DNA of 64,000 nucleotides from the NCBI RefSeq assembly GCF_904846225.1, contig NZ_CAJGZJ010000017.1:1-64000 (forward strand), written 5' to 3'. Under the pieces are notes generated by a model. It did not search any database and had not been told where the DNA came from. It saw only the letters and a program-made list of their open reading frames with translations. This DNA comes from Psychrobacter immobilis (GTDB lineage Bacteria > Pseudomonadota > Gammaproteobacteria > Pseudomonadales > Moraxellaceae). The position numbers and the translations under genes were made by a program. How positions within the stretch are numbered: position 1 is the first letter of the stretch; each line of letters opens with the position of its first letter. Shown piece by piece: positions 10,328-19,076 of this stretch.

Positions 10328-11101
10328 TCACTCTAAATAAGTATAAATAATATCAAGCCCCATTCTTCCAATCAAAAAAATCAACAGGACTAAAAAGCCG
10401 ATTCGAATAAAACGACTTCCATATCTAAGCGCGAGAAACACGCCGACAATTGCCCCAAGAATATTACAAATGGCTACCAGTAGCCCCACTTTCCACAGTA
10501 CATTACCAGAAGGGATAAAAAATAAAAGTGCAGCAGTAAATGTCCCCATATTAATTAGTTTTGCTGAGGCTGATGCATTTAGGAAATCAAAACCAAATCC
10601 TCGAACAAACAGGAACAATAGAAAACTTCCACTACCTGGACCAAATAACCCATCATAAAATCCAATTAATCCACCGAAAATTGTTCCTTTAGTTATTTCT
10701 AATTTACTCCCTATTAACTGCTGATGTGTCGTCCCCAGATCCTTTTTTACGAACGTATAAATAGCCATTATAACAAGCAGAAGAAATACTACGACCTGCA
10801 TTGCCTCCTTTGGTATTAAAGACACTGACATAGCACCTAAATAAGCAAACAAGAAGGCAGATAAAGCTGTAGGTATAACAATTTTCCAAACAATATTAAC
10901 GCGTTTCATATATTGAAATATAGATGACAATGTGCCGGCCCATACAGCAATTTTATTCGTTCCAAATACAGTTGTGATTGTATATTCTGGTAGAGCATGA
11001 AGTAAGGCTGGCACCAAAACTAATCCCCCACCTCCAACTGCAACATCAATTAACCCACCGAAAAATGAAAAAAGACCTAACGTATAAAGATCAATAGACA
11101 T
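10328..11101 (-). CDS. TSUP (TauE/SafE) family membrane permease
   Basis: A 257-residue inner-membrane protein with about eight hydrophobic segments in two related halves. The halves are marked by FFGGLIDVAVGGGGLVLVPALL at the N-terminus and FGGLIGFYDGLFGPGSGSFLLF in the middle. These glycine-rich repeats are the signature of the TauE/SafE (DUF81) family, which exports or imports sulfite, sulfonates or small organic acids. Substrate cannot be read from sequence. A LysR regulator is encoded on the opposite strand 324 bp away and is the natural candidate to control it. No clear Shine-Dalgarno precedes the start. Confidence 0.88.
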   Translation of the reverse strand: MSIDLYTLGLFSFFGGLIDVAVGGGGLVLVPALLHALPEYTITTVFGTNKIAVWAGTLSSIFQYMKRVNIVWKIVIPTALSAFLFAYLGAMSVSLIPKEAMQVVVFLLLVIMAIYTFVKKDLGTTHQQLIGSKLEITKGTIFGGLIGFYDGLFGPGSGSFLLFLFVRGFGFDFLNASASAKLINMGTFTAALLFFIPSGNVLWKVGLLVAICNILGAIVGVFLALRYGSRFIRIGFLVLLIFLIGRMGLDIIYTYLE

Positions 11102-11170
11102 ATTTTAATTCGTCATGTTAAACATACATGCTCTATCAAATGCTGCTTAAATGCTGCGATAGGAACATGC

Positions 11171-11380
11171 ATGTTGATTGATTTCACTCTATCAGTGCTT
11201 GATGAAGGGCACGAAAAGATTTGCCAACTTTGGCATTGTAATGGAGCATTACTCGTCTCAACTGTTCAATGTCAAAAGAGATATTATGCAATCGAGAATA
11301 AACGTGTGCCGCTGCTAAAGCATGCAGCTCAGCTTTGTTCCTCGACCTCCATAAGGTTAATTTATTGGACAGATAAATAA
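11171..11380 (+). pseudogene. Possible remnant of a thioesterase-like gene
   Basis: A 69-codon frame between the TSUP gene and the LysR gene. Its first half (DFTLSVLDEGHEKICQLWH, then GALLVSTVQ) resembles, from memory, the C-terminal half of 4HBT-type acyl-CoA thioesterases. Such proteins have a 'LLD...K..h.yH' stretch followed by 'GxLLA(S/T)xEQ'. A whole enzyme would need about 130-150 residues, so if related this is a truncated leftover. It could equally be a chance frame. There is no good ribosome site. Confidence 0.25.
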
Positions 11381-11393
11381 AAGTGATTTATAT

Positions 11394-11408
11394 TGAGTCG
11401 ATAACTCA
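11394..11408. promoter_or_regulatory. Candidate LysR-type operator
   Basis: The interrupted palindrome tgagt-N5-actca lies 17-31 bp before the LysR start codon. It fits the T-N11-A style of LysR autoregulatory sites, which usually overlap the regulator's own promoter. Binding is inferred from position and symmetry only. Confidence 0.4.
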
Positions 11409-11424
11409 TTTTAAGTGACTGTTT

Positions 11425-12285
11425 ATGGAACTATCTCAACTCCTCATGTTTAAAAAAGTTGCAGACCTTGGAAGTATTGCAAGAGCAGCTGAACAACTCC
11501 ATTGTGTTCCCTCCAATATAACGGCGAGGATCAAGAATTTGGAGGAAGAGTTAGATGAGTTGCTGTTTATTCGAAAAGGGCGAGGACTGGTTCTTAGTCC
11601 TTCTGGAGTCATATTTTTAGAATATACGAATAAAATTATCACCCTTTGTGATGAGGCCAAAAGGTCTATCAGCTTTGGAACCACCCCTACAGGTAGGCTT
11701 AGTATCGGTGCCATCGAATCTTCAGCGACAAGTCGATTACCTAAGCTATTGTCGACATACCATCAAACCTATCCAGAAGTAACAATTGAGTTTTCTACTG
11801 ACACATGGAAAAACTTAGAGAATAAGGTGTTAAAACACGAAATTGATGGTGCTATCATTGCGGTTAAAAGTGCTCACCCTAAGATTAATTGTGAAAAGAT
11901 TTATGAGGAAGAGTTAGTCATAATTGCATCTTCTATGTTTGACAACATTGACTCTGCAGAAAGCTTAATTGGGAAGAATATCTATATGTGGCCTGATGGT
12001 TGCCCATATAGAAAAGCACTAGAAAATTGGTTATCAGAGAGTAACATTTCTGTTCCCATTACTAGCATAGCGAGTTATGGGACTATCCTAGGATGCGTGA
12101 GCTCTGGGACAGGAGTATCGTTGGTTCCCAAAGGTATATATGAACAGTTCAAATCATTAGATGGTATTAAGGGGTATTCAATTTTTGAATTAAAACCTAT
12201 TCATAATTATTTTATTTGGAATAAAGAAACAGGCTACCATAGCGCGAAAGATGCATTTCTAGAACTCATAAAAACAGTGTTTTAG
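11425..12285 (+). CDS. LysR-family transcriptional regulator
   Basis: 286 residues with an N-terminal winged helix-turn-helix (GSIARAAEQLHCVPSNITAR, then IKNLEEELDELLFIRKGRGL). A periplasmic-binding-protein-like effector domain follows from about residue 90. Length is normal for LysR. The gene is AT-rich compared with rpoD or nrdA. It faces away from the TSUP permease gene, and a small palindrome sits just before its start, so control of itself and the permease is the simplest reading. The effector is unknown. No strong Shine-Dalgarno is seen. Confidence 0.92.
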   Translation: MELSQLLMFKKVADLGSIARAAEQLHCVPSNITARIKNLEEELDELLFIRKGRGLVLSPSGVIFLEYTNKIITLCDEAKRSISFGTTPTGRLSIGAIESSATSRLPKLLSTYHQTYPEVTIEFSTDTWKNLENKVLKHEIDGAIIAVKSAHPKINCEKIYEEELVIIASSMFDNIDSAESLIGKNIYMWPDGCPYRKALENWLSESNISVPITSIASYGTILGCVSSGTGVSLVPKGIYEQFKSLDGIKGYSIFELKPIHNYFIWNKETGYHSAKDAFLELIKTVF

Positions 12286-12423
12286 AAGAAAACCTCTCCT
12301 GTCCTTGCTCTAACTTAATATCTTTAAATTTATGCCAATCTAGGCTTTACAGATTTCAATTCTGTATTAGAATCACCCTTTACTCTCAGCAGTACATTTA
12401 TACCCTATCGCTAGGAAACTGAC

Positions 12424-13350
12424 ATGATTGTCCGGCAAACACCACATCCTCTCAAAATATTTTTTACCCTGCGTGGATCAATCATTCCAAAAATCTATCC
12501 GCAAATTTTGCTGGTGACTCTCCTCAGCACCGTCATCACGATTATTCAACACAAGTTTCCCGACTCTTTCCCCTATTATGGTATGGCTACTTTTACCTTA
12601 TTAGGTATCGCGTTATCGTTGTTTCTTGGATTTCGTAACAACGCAAGCTATCAACGTTGGTGGGAAGCTCGCGGATTATGGGGTCAGTTAGTATATGATG
12701 CCCGCAGCCTAACTCGCCAAGTGCTTTCTTTTATAGACAATGAAGAAGAGATTGGACATAATGCTCAGCAAAGTATGGTGCACCTGACCATCGCGTTTAC
12801 TCATGCTGTGCGTCATCGATTACGTGATACTGAGCCTTGGCAAGATGTCGAACGTTTTGTCAATCCAGTGCATCATAAAAGCATGCGCCAAGCACAGAAC
12901 TTACCGGATTATCTGATGCGCTTAATGGGTAAGCAGCTCGGCGATATTCGGCGTCAGCAACTGGTGTCGGAGCAAATCATACAAAATATGGACGAGCGTC
13001 TGACTTCTATGACGATTGTTTTGGCAGCTTGTGAGCGTATTCATAATACGCCGCTACCGTTTGCTTACATGCTACTGGTACATCGCACAACTTATCTGTA
13101 TTGCATTATGCTGCCCTTTGGCTTGGTGTCCTCACTAGGCTGGGCGACTCCTTTAATCTGCGCGGTGATAGCCTATACCTTTTTTGGTCTTGATAGGCTT
13201 AGCGAGGAGTTAGAAGAACCATTTGGCTTAGCTGCCAACCAACTGCCCCTGATTGCCCTATCACGAACTATTGAGATCAACTTATTAGAAGCACTGGGAG
13301 AGACGGATATTCCGCCTGATATCGCTCCTGTTAACGGTTATTTACCATGA
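12424..13350 (+). CDS. Bestrophin-family (UPF0187/YneE-like) membrane protein
   Basis: 308 residues. The family mark NNASYQRWWEARGLWGQLV follows the second membrane segment, and the C-terminal part carries YTFFGLDRLSEELEEPFG, both characteristic of bacterial bestrophin homologues. These form pentameric ion channels in the inner membrane; bacterial members can be cation-selective. The start at 12424 follows ctaggaaact. It is a single gene on the plus strand, 139 bp after the LysR gene; a shared function with LysR is not evident. Confidence 0.9.
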   Translation: MIVRQTPHPLKIFFTLRGSIIPKIYPQILLVTLLSTVITIIQHKFPDSFPYYGMATFTLLGIALSLFLGFRNNASYQRWWEARGLWGQLVYDARSLTRQVLSFIDNEEEIGHNAQQSMVHLTIAFTHAVRHRLRDTEPWQDVERFVNPVHHKSMRQAQNLPDYLMRLMGKQLGDIRRQQLVSEQIIQNMDERLTSMTIVLAACERIHNTPLPFAYMLLVHRTTYLYCIMLPFGLVSSLGWATPLICAVIAYTFFGLDRLSEELEEPFGLAANQLPLIALSRTIEINLLEALGETDIPPDIAPVNGYLP

Positions 13351-13476
13351 TGGTTTGATTGATTACCTAGCGTCTTGCTAATGATTCATAGCCATTACCG
13401 CACTTGAATAATTCTTCGTATGACACTATAAATAGGAAATAACACGACTATCCTCAATAAACATGACCATTTAAAA

Positions 13477-13500
13477 ACTGAATCTATCAAGAGATTCAGT
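13477..13500 (-). terminator. Inverted repeat shaped like a minus-strand terminator
   Basis: actgaatct and agattcagt form a perfect 9-bp stem with a 6-base loop. Read on the minus strand it is followed by TTTTTAAA, which makes it look like a terminator for a minus-strand transcript. No minus-strand gene is present nearby. On the plus strand it lies in the leader of the DUF493 gene. Confidence 0.4.
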
Positions 13501-13574
13501 ACGTCTCAGGTTTTGGCTTTCGTTAAGAGCGATAGTTTACTAACTAACATTTTCATAAAAGTAAGGCACACATT

Positions 13575-13964
13575 ATGAGCGACGATCCAAAAGACACCAC
13601 CAAACAAAACACTAATAATCAAGCGTCTGAAAAAGAAATCGAAATGACGGACATGACACCTAATGAAGGTGTCCTAAAAGGCAAAAAAACGGATATCCAA
13701 AATCCTGAGCTTTGGGACTTTCCGATGAATTACCCGTTGAGCATCATCGGTCACGAAGGCGAGCATGAAAGCTTACTTAATGAAGTGAAGCTTATTTTGG
13801 GCAGTCAGTTCCCTGATTTTGATTTGGCTTCTATAGAGGTTAAGCCCTCCAAAACGGGTCGTTTTCACTCAGCGCGAGTCAATTTATACTTAACGGCCGC
13901 TGACCAAGTCAATGTGCTTTATGCATCACTTGATAATGCCAAAACTGTTCGTATGGTTGTTTAG
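13575..13964 (+). CDS. DUF493 (YbeD-family) protein
   Basis: 129 residues. The C-terminal 80 match the small ferredoxin-like YbeD/DUF493 domain (WDFPMNYPLSIIGHEGE, then SKTGRFHSARVNLYLTAADQ). The first 45 residues are polar and probably disordered. E. coli ybeD sits next to lipB and is suspected to be regulatory, but its role is not settled. Here lipB is 49 kb away, so that link is broken. Start follows aagg. A terminator follows. Confidence 0.85.
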   Translation: MSDDPKDTTKQNTNNQASEKEIEMTDMTPNEGVLKGKKTDIQNPELWDFPMNYPLSIIGHEGEHESLLNEVKLILGSQFPDFDLASIEVKPSKTGRFHSARVNLYLTAADQVNVLYASLDNAKTVRMVV

Positions 13965-13987
13965 AAAAAGCAACCCCTTTTTCTTCC

Positions 13988-14018
13988 AAATCGTCGCTCA
14001 TATGGGTGGCGATTTTTT
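13988..14018 (+). terminator. Intrinsic terminator after the DUF493 gene
   Basis: aaatcgtcgctcata and tatgggtggcgattt pair with several G-U contacts, followed by a T-run. Confidence 0.65.
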
Positions 14019-14251
14019 ATGGTTTAATGTACAATTTGTACCCGAAATATTCATGACATAACAGTGATTATGGCCAGTTAATTAGACAATATATAAAAAT
14101 TAAATTAGCGCTATTTTTTACAAAACTTTTATTATATTTATCATTGCCCTCCATCCCTTATCCCATCGTCCTTTGCTAAAATTTGGACACGCTGCAACCT
14201 CTTAGCAACATAGTTTTCATCTAAAATCAATATAGCATTTTCAAAAATTTC

Positions 14252-14297
14252 CCGCTATATTGTGCCTACCAATTAACAAACACGCTATATGTAGTAC
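14252..14297. promoter_or_regulatory. Candidate tandem NrdR boxes upstream of nrdA
   Basis: Two similar sites, cgctatattgtgc and cgctatatgtagt, have their ctatat cores at 14255 and 14285, exactly 30 bp apart. NrdR, the ATP/dATP-sensing repressor of ribonucleotide reductase genes, binds pairs of boxes (roughly ACACWATATATWGTGT) about three helical turns apart. The second site fits CWATATATWGT with one mismatch; the first is weaker. They lie 165-205 bp before nrdA. Confidence 0.5.
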
Positions 14298-14459
14298 TCA
14301 GTGATTTTAACCGTCACTATGAGTAGTGGTCACTTTTTGCTCAAAAAAAGAGCAGTCAACACTATTATTCAACGTGGTTTGATGAGTGGCGTGATAAAAA
14401 AGAGTGAGCGGGTTTTACCGTTTAACGAATAATATAAGCAACCAAAAATAGAGGCCAGC

Positions 14460-16736
14460 ATGACACATATTGATAAAATCCAAGTGACCAAACGTGACGG
14501 ACGATTAGAGCTTATTGATTTGGATAAAATCCATAAGGTAATCGAGTGGGCAGCTCACGATTTGGAAAACGTGTCTGTGTCTCAAGTTGAGCTAAAGTCG
14601 CACATCCAGTTTTATGAAGGCATCAAGACTCGTGATATCCATGAGACTATTATCAAGTCAGCGGCCGACCTAATCTCTGAGACCACGCCTGACTATCAGT
14701 ACCTAGCAGCGCGTTTGGCGATCTTTCATCTACGTAAAATTGCTTACAATAGATTTACACCGCCACACTTATACGATCACGTAAAAAAGCTAACAGATGC
14801 GGGCAAATACGATCAACATATTCTGACTGACTATAGCCGTGCCGAATTTGATGAGTTAGAAGAATACCTTGACCACTGGCGCGATATGAATTTGGCGTAT
14901 GCCGCCGTTGAGCAAATGGCGGGTAAATACCTCGTCCAAGATCGCGTGAACAAAACCGTGTTCGAGAGCCCGCAGTTCTTGTACATGCTCGTTGGTATGT
15001 GCCTGTTTAGCCGTTATGAAAAATCAGAACGTTTGAACTACGTGAAGCGCTTCTATGATGCTACCTCAGAATTCAAAATCTCACTGCCAACGCCAATCAT
15101 GGCAGGTGTGCGTACACCATCGCGCCAGTTCAGCTCGTGCGTATTGATCGAATGTGGTGATAGCCTAGACTCAATCAACGCGACCACCAGCGCCATCGTA
15201 CGCTACGTGTCACAGCGTGCTGGTATTGGCATCAATGCAGGTCGTATCCGTGCCCTTGGTAGCCCTATTCGCGGCGGTGAAGCACAACATACTGGCTGTA
15301 TTCCATTCTACAAACTGTTCCAAACCGCAGTGAAATGCTGCTCACAAGGCGGCGTACGTGGCGGTGCAGCAACGTTGTTCTACCCATTGTGGCATTTGGA
15401 AGTTGAGTCACTCTTGGTACTCAAAAACAACCGCGGCGTCGAAGACAACCGTGTCCGTCATATGGACTACGGCGTTCAGTTAAATAAAACAATGTATACC
15501 CGCCTCATTAAAGGTCAAGACATCTCGCTATTTTCTCCGGGCGACACGCCTGGTTTGTATGATGCGTTCTTTGAAGATCAAGATAAATTCGAAGCGCTAT
15601 ATACCAAATACGAAAATGACTCAAGCATTCGTAGTCGTCAAATCCCAGCAGCAGACTTGTTTAGCCTAATGATGCAAGAGCGTGCCAGCACGGGTCGTAT
15701 CTACATCCAAAACGTCGATCATTGCAACACGCACAGCCCATTTGATGCAACGGTTGCGCCGATTCGCCAGTCAAACCTATGTATGGAAATCGCCCTACCG
15801 ACCAAGCCACTTGATAATATCAATGACGAAGCAGGCGAAATCGCGCTTTGTACGCTATCAGCGGTTAACTTGGGTAAAGTCGAAAACGTCAGCGATATCG
15901 AAGAACCAGCCGAGCTGATCGTCCGTGCGCTTGATGCCCTGCTCGACTATCAAGACTATCCAGTCAAAGCGGCTCAAAACGGCAGTATGCGTCGCCGTAC
16001 GCTAGGTGTTGGCGTGATTAACTATGCTTATTACCTTGCCAAAAATGGCGTGCGCTATTCAGACGACAGCGCGCTTGGTCTGACCCATCAAACATTTGAA
16101 GCGTTGCAATTCTACCTCTTGAAAGCGTCAAACAAATTGGCAAAAGAGCAAGGCGCTTGCCCCGCGTTCAATGAGACAACCTACTCGCAAGGTATCTTGC
16201 CGATTGATACGTACAAAAAGGACTTGGATAAAATCTGCCAAGAGCCGCTACACCTAGATTGGGAAACACTACGTGGCGAGATCACTGAGCACGGACTACG
16301 CAACTCTACCCTAACCGCCTTGATGCCATCTGAGACCTCTAGTCAGATCGCCAACGCGACCAATGGTATCGAGCCACCACGCGGTCTGGTCTCTATCAAA
16401 GCGTCAAAAGATGGCATCTTAAAGCAAGTCGTGCCTGAGATTGATAAGCTAAAAGATCAGTACGAGCTACTATGGCAAATGCCTAATAATGATGGCTATA
16501 TCAAGCTCGTCGCTATCATGCAAAAGTTCGTCGATCAAAGTATCTCTGCTAATACTAACTACGATCCGGTTCGTTATGAAGGCGGCCGTGTACCGATGAA
16601 GATATTGCTTAAAGACTTGCTCAACGCTTATAAACTAGGTGTAAAGACGTTGTACTACCATAACACGCGTGATGGTGCGAACGATGTCCAAGCGGATATG
16701 GAAGATGATTGTGCTGGTGGTGCATGTAAGATCTAG
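14460..16736 (+). CDS. nrdA: Class Ia ribonucleoside-diphosphate reductase alpha subunit NrdA
   Basis: Large subunit reducing NDPs to dNDPs, partner of NrdB. The N-terminal ATP-cone (IQVTKRDGRLELIDLDKIHK) gives allosteric control by ATP/dATP. Active-site cysteines appear in SSCVLIECGD, NLCMEIALP (catalytic N-x-C-x-E) and ALCTLSAVNLG. The mobile C-terminal redox pair is DCAGGACKI. 758 residues, close to E. coli NrdA (761). A Shine-Dalgarno (agagg) precedes the start. The nrdB gene lies 2.3 kb downstream, separated by four small genes, which is unusual. Confidence 0.97.
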   Translation: MTHIDKIQVTKRDGRLELIDLDKIHKVIEWAAHDLENVSVSQVELKSHIQFYEGIKTRDIHETIIKSAADLISETTPDYQYLAARLAIFHLRKIAYNRFTPPHLYDHVKKLTDAGKYDQHILTDYSRAEFDELEEYLDHWRDMNLAYAAVEQMAGKYLVQDRVNKTVFESPQFLYMLVGMCLFSRYEKSERLNYVKRFYDATSEFKISLPTPIMAGVRTPSRQFSSCVLIECGDSLDSINATTSAIVRYVSQRAGIGINAGRIRALGSPIRGGEAQHTGCIPFYKLFQTAVKCCSQGGVRGGAATLFYPLWHLEVESLLVLKNNRGVEDNRVRHMDYGVQLNKTMYTRLIKGQDISLFSPGDTPGLYDAFFEDQDKFEALYTKYENDSSIRSRQIPAADLFSLMMQERASTGRIYIQNVDHCNTHSPFDATVAPIRQSNLCMEIALPTKPLDNINDEAGEIALCTLSAVNLGKVENVSDIEEPAELIVRALDALLDYQDYPVKAAQNGSMRRRTLGVGVINYAYYLAKNGVRYSDDSALGLTHQTFEALQFYLLKASNKLAKEQGACPAFNETTYSQGILPIDTYKKDLDKICQEPLHLDWETLRGEITEHGLRNSTLTALMPSETSSQIANATNGIEPPRGLVSIKASKDGILKQVVPEIDKLKDQYELLWQMPNNDGYIKLVAIMQKFVDQSISANTNYDPVRYEGGRVPMKILLKDLLNAYKLGVKTLYYHNTRDGANDVQADMEDDCAGGACKI

Positions 16737-16897
16737 GTTTGCAAAAAGTGGACTCAGCTTTGGGGCTGGGTTCGCTTATTAAGAATTTATATTTGAAAAT
16801 GTATATTGGGTGAAGGTTGTGACACCCAATTGTTCAAAGTAGATGTATTGGGTTTCATTTTCGATAGTAGTATATATTGTCACTAACTGGAGTAGTT

Positions 16898-17857
16898 ATG
16901 GAAGTATATAAATACCGTACTTTAAATGAAGATAATATCGATAGCTTAAAAGAAAACTATTTTTGGGCAGCTTCTAAGAAAACTTTAAACGATCCATATG
17001 AAGGAACTTACTCTACAGAAATGATAGATGACTTTTTCGAGAAAATCAGTTCATTAGGAAAAATAGATTCTTCCAAAGATCTAAGGGAAAGTTTCAACTC
17101 TCTTGAAAAGAAGATTTCAGAGTGCAGTATATTTTCACTAAGTAAGGATTATGCTATCAATAGTTTATGGGCATACTATGCTGACAACCATAAAGGTATA
17201 TGTATTGAATATGATTTGGAAGAATTAATATCAAAAAACGTGCCTATGTATCAACATTTTGATATTAATTATGTGGATAACCCCTTAAGTATCAGTATGA
17301 ATGATGTTATATCTGAGAATATATTTAAAATAACTATTGGTACTAAAGAGCTATCTTGGTCAAACGAGCAAGAATATCGTATTATTAGCGATATACCTGA
17401 GAAGAACTATCATAGATCCGATGCTATTAAATCTATATTTTTTGGATTACAAACATCAAAAGATGAAAAAGAAAATTTGATGCAAATTTTAGCCAATAGA
17501 AATATTCAGTTTAAACAAATTTGCAAAGATAATAATTGCTATAAGCTATCGTCATATAATATTAACAACCCTTTTGATGTTGACAATAAAGTTACCGAAA
17601 TAGAAATACCTAAATATATTGTACCTGAAGAAAAATATGTTAAAGATGAATATAAAGAATATATACCGTATTTATATAAGGTAGCACAGTTCATGCTATC
17701 CTATTCAGATTGTTTAGAATTACATGATATAAACTTTTCTCAAAAGTCTACTATAGAAAATCCAATTATTTATGCAAACTTTAAAGAAAAAAACTCTATT
17801 TATTATTCTAGACAAAAATTATTTAGTGTAAAAAGTATGGGCAATAACAAGATATAA
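16898..17857 (+). CDS. DUF2971-family protein, AT-rich accessory gene
   Basis: 319 residues from the ATG at 16898, which follows ctggagtag; an upstream in-frame TTG at 16877 is less likely. Family marks are an early KYRTLNEDN, the turn TLNDPYEGTY and SLWAYYADNHKGICIEYDL. DUF2971 has no established biochemical role and is often found in accessory regions. The gene is clearly richer in A and T than nrdA before it and nrdB after it, which suggests acquisition. A small hairpin (attgggtg with cacccaat, 16805-16831) lies between nrdA and this gene. Confidence 0.8.
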   Translation: MEVYKYRTLNEDNIDSLKENYFWAASKKTLNDPYEGTYSTEMIDDFFEKISSLGKIDSSKDLRESFNSLEKKISECSIFSLSKDYAINSLWAYYADNHKGICIEYDLEELISKNVPMYQHFDINYVDNPLSISMNDVISENIFKITIGTKELSWSNEQEYRIISDIPEKNYHRSDAIKSIFFGLQTSKDEKENLMQILANRNIQFKQICKDNNCYKLSSYNINNPFDVDNKVTEIEIPKYIVPEEKYVKDEYKEYIPYLYKVAQFMLSYSDCLELHDINFSQKSTIENPIIYANFKEKNSIYYSRQKLFSVKSMGNNKI

Positions 17858-17915
17858 ACCTAACGTATGTTGGATCGAGCTTGAAACACCAAAATATTAG
17901 GCTTTGATCCAAGTT

Positions 17916-18122
17916 ATGAATAAAGCAAAAAGCACCTGTGATGAGTGCCCATCATCATACTTTACACTTAGCTCGAAGATGGCAAGTTTATGCCCTAATT
18001 GCGCTCACAAACTTTATGGCTATTTAAATTGTAGCCATCATTTTCCAGATGGTGTTTGTGTAGAGTGTGGTTGGAACGGTCAAGAGTCTGATTATGTAAA
18101 AGACTTATTAAAGTGCGCTTAG
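17916..18122 (+). CDS. Small cysteine-rich putative zinc-ribbon protein
   Basis: 68 residues from the ATG at 17916 (a TTG at 17904 is in frame). Three metal-binding-like pairs are visible: CDEC near the N-terminus, CPNCAHK in the middle, and CSHHFPDGVCVECGW towards the C-terminus. This suggests one or two bound zinc ions. I do not recognise the family. It lies 58 bp after the DUF2971 gene in the block between nrdA and nrdB. Confidence 0.6.
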   Translation: MNKAKSTCDECPSSYFTLSSKMASLCPNCAHKLYGYLNCSHHFPDGVCVECGWNGQESDYVKDLLKCA

Positions 18123-18194
18123 CATATCGATTTTATAAAATAATTGAAAAGGTGCATGGAATTTACCCTATGCCTACTAAATAGGTTGGATAAA

Positions 18195-18560
18195 ATGCAG
18201 CTGTCTTCACCAATCATTTATAAACGCTCCGCTAATGCAATAACTTACCGTGATGGTGGTTCACTTGAATTAAGATTCGCCGCAGATAACGACAGAAAAT
18301 ATTGTATATTTATGGAAGTTGTTCATGCCTCACCAGATGATTGCAAACGTTATCAACCGCCAATGCTATTTAAAGAGTCATTTGACATAAATAACAGTAA
18401 GCCTGAAGACTTTATCGGCTATTTAAATTGGCAACAGATTAAAGGCTTGATTAGCGAAATTAGAATGGATATCGGTCAAGATTTCAAGAAACATTCTGAT
18501 AGCGTATATTTCGAATTGATTGGAAATATTGCGAATAATAATGGTTGGCTTATCAAGTAA
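18195..18560 (+). CDS. Hypothetical protein in the nrdA-nrdB interval
   Basis: 121 residues from the ATG at 18195, preceded by aggttgga; the frame is open from 18144 but without a better start. Soluble, mixed alpha/beta composition, with a central DIGQDFKKHSDS and no membrane segment. No family recognised. Function unknown; its place in a row of small plus-strand genes between nrdA and nrdB is the only context. Confidence 0.55.
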   Translation: MQLSSPIIYKRSANAITYRDGGSLELRFAADNDRKYCIFMEVVHASPDDCKRYQPPMLFKESFDINNSKPEDFIGYLNWQQIKGLISEIRMDIGQDFKKHSDSVYFELIGNIANNNGWLIK

Positions 18561-18622
18561 AATACTTTGGCTTTACCGCTATAATTAAAACATACAGATA
18601 GAACTAAAACGACGGAGGTCAC

Positions 18623-18979
18623 GTGCAATATACCGCAATCATCAAAGACGGTGGTTTGTTTATCCCAAACGTATTTTCAGACCTCAACGATGGTGGCTCG
18701 CATATCGTACAAGTCGAAGTTGATATTGCAGACGTGCGTCAGCAGTTAAGCGCAAGCGTAGAGTTAAAGACAGCAGCGCCGAAACCACCCAAAAAACAAG
18801 TAAAGAAGCAGACCAAAAGAGAAATACAAAGAACAGCGGAAAATGCTGACTTGGGCACACTGCGTAAAAGCGCCCTCGATGAATTGGAAGCATTAGATGA
18901 TGGTGAGCTGAGTGAAATCTTCAAAGCCTATATGAACGATGGGCAAGCATCATCACAGATATCACTAGAGAACCTATAA
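18623..18979 (+). CDS. Hypothetical basic/acidic protein with GTG start
   Basis: 118 residues. The start is a GTG at 18623 with a strong Shine-Dalgarno (acggaggtcac). A short beta-like N-terminal part ([16 protein letters not shown]) is followed by a basic linker ([16 protein letters not shown]) and an acidic helical tail ([20 protein letters not shown]). The N-terminus is faintly like small antitoxins that begin with a beta strand, but no toxin gene accompanies it, so I do not call it one. It ends 97 bp before nrdB. Confidence 0.6.
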   Translation: MQYTAIIKDGGLFIPNVFSDLNDGGSHIVQVEVDIADVRQQLSASVELKTAAPKPPKKQVKKQTKREIQRTAENADLGTLRKSALDELEALDDGELSEIFKAYMNDGQASSQISLENL

Positions 18980-19076
18980 TCTAAATAGCTATCATCCAAA
19001 ACTTTGTAATAATATCAAATTAAAGCCAGTCAAATCCATATACATTAACAAACGTATCACTTATAAAGGCAGTCCC

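Noticed and set aside
18623-18979. Possible antitoxin of a toxin-antitoxin pair
   Set aside because: Only a weak N-terminal likeness and no toxin-like partner next to it.
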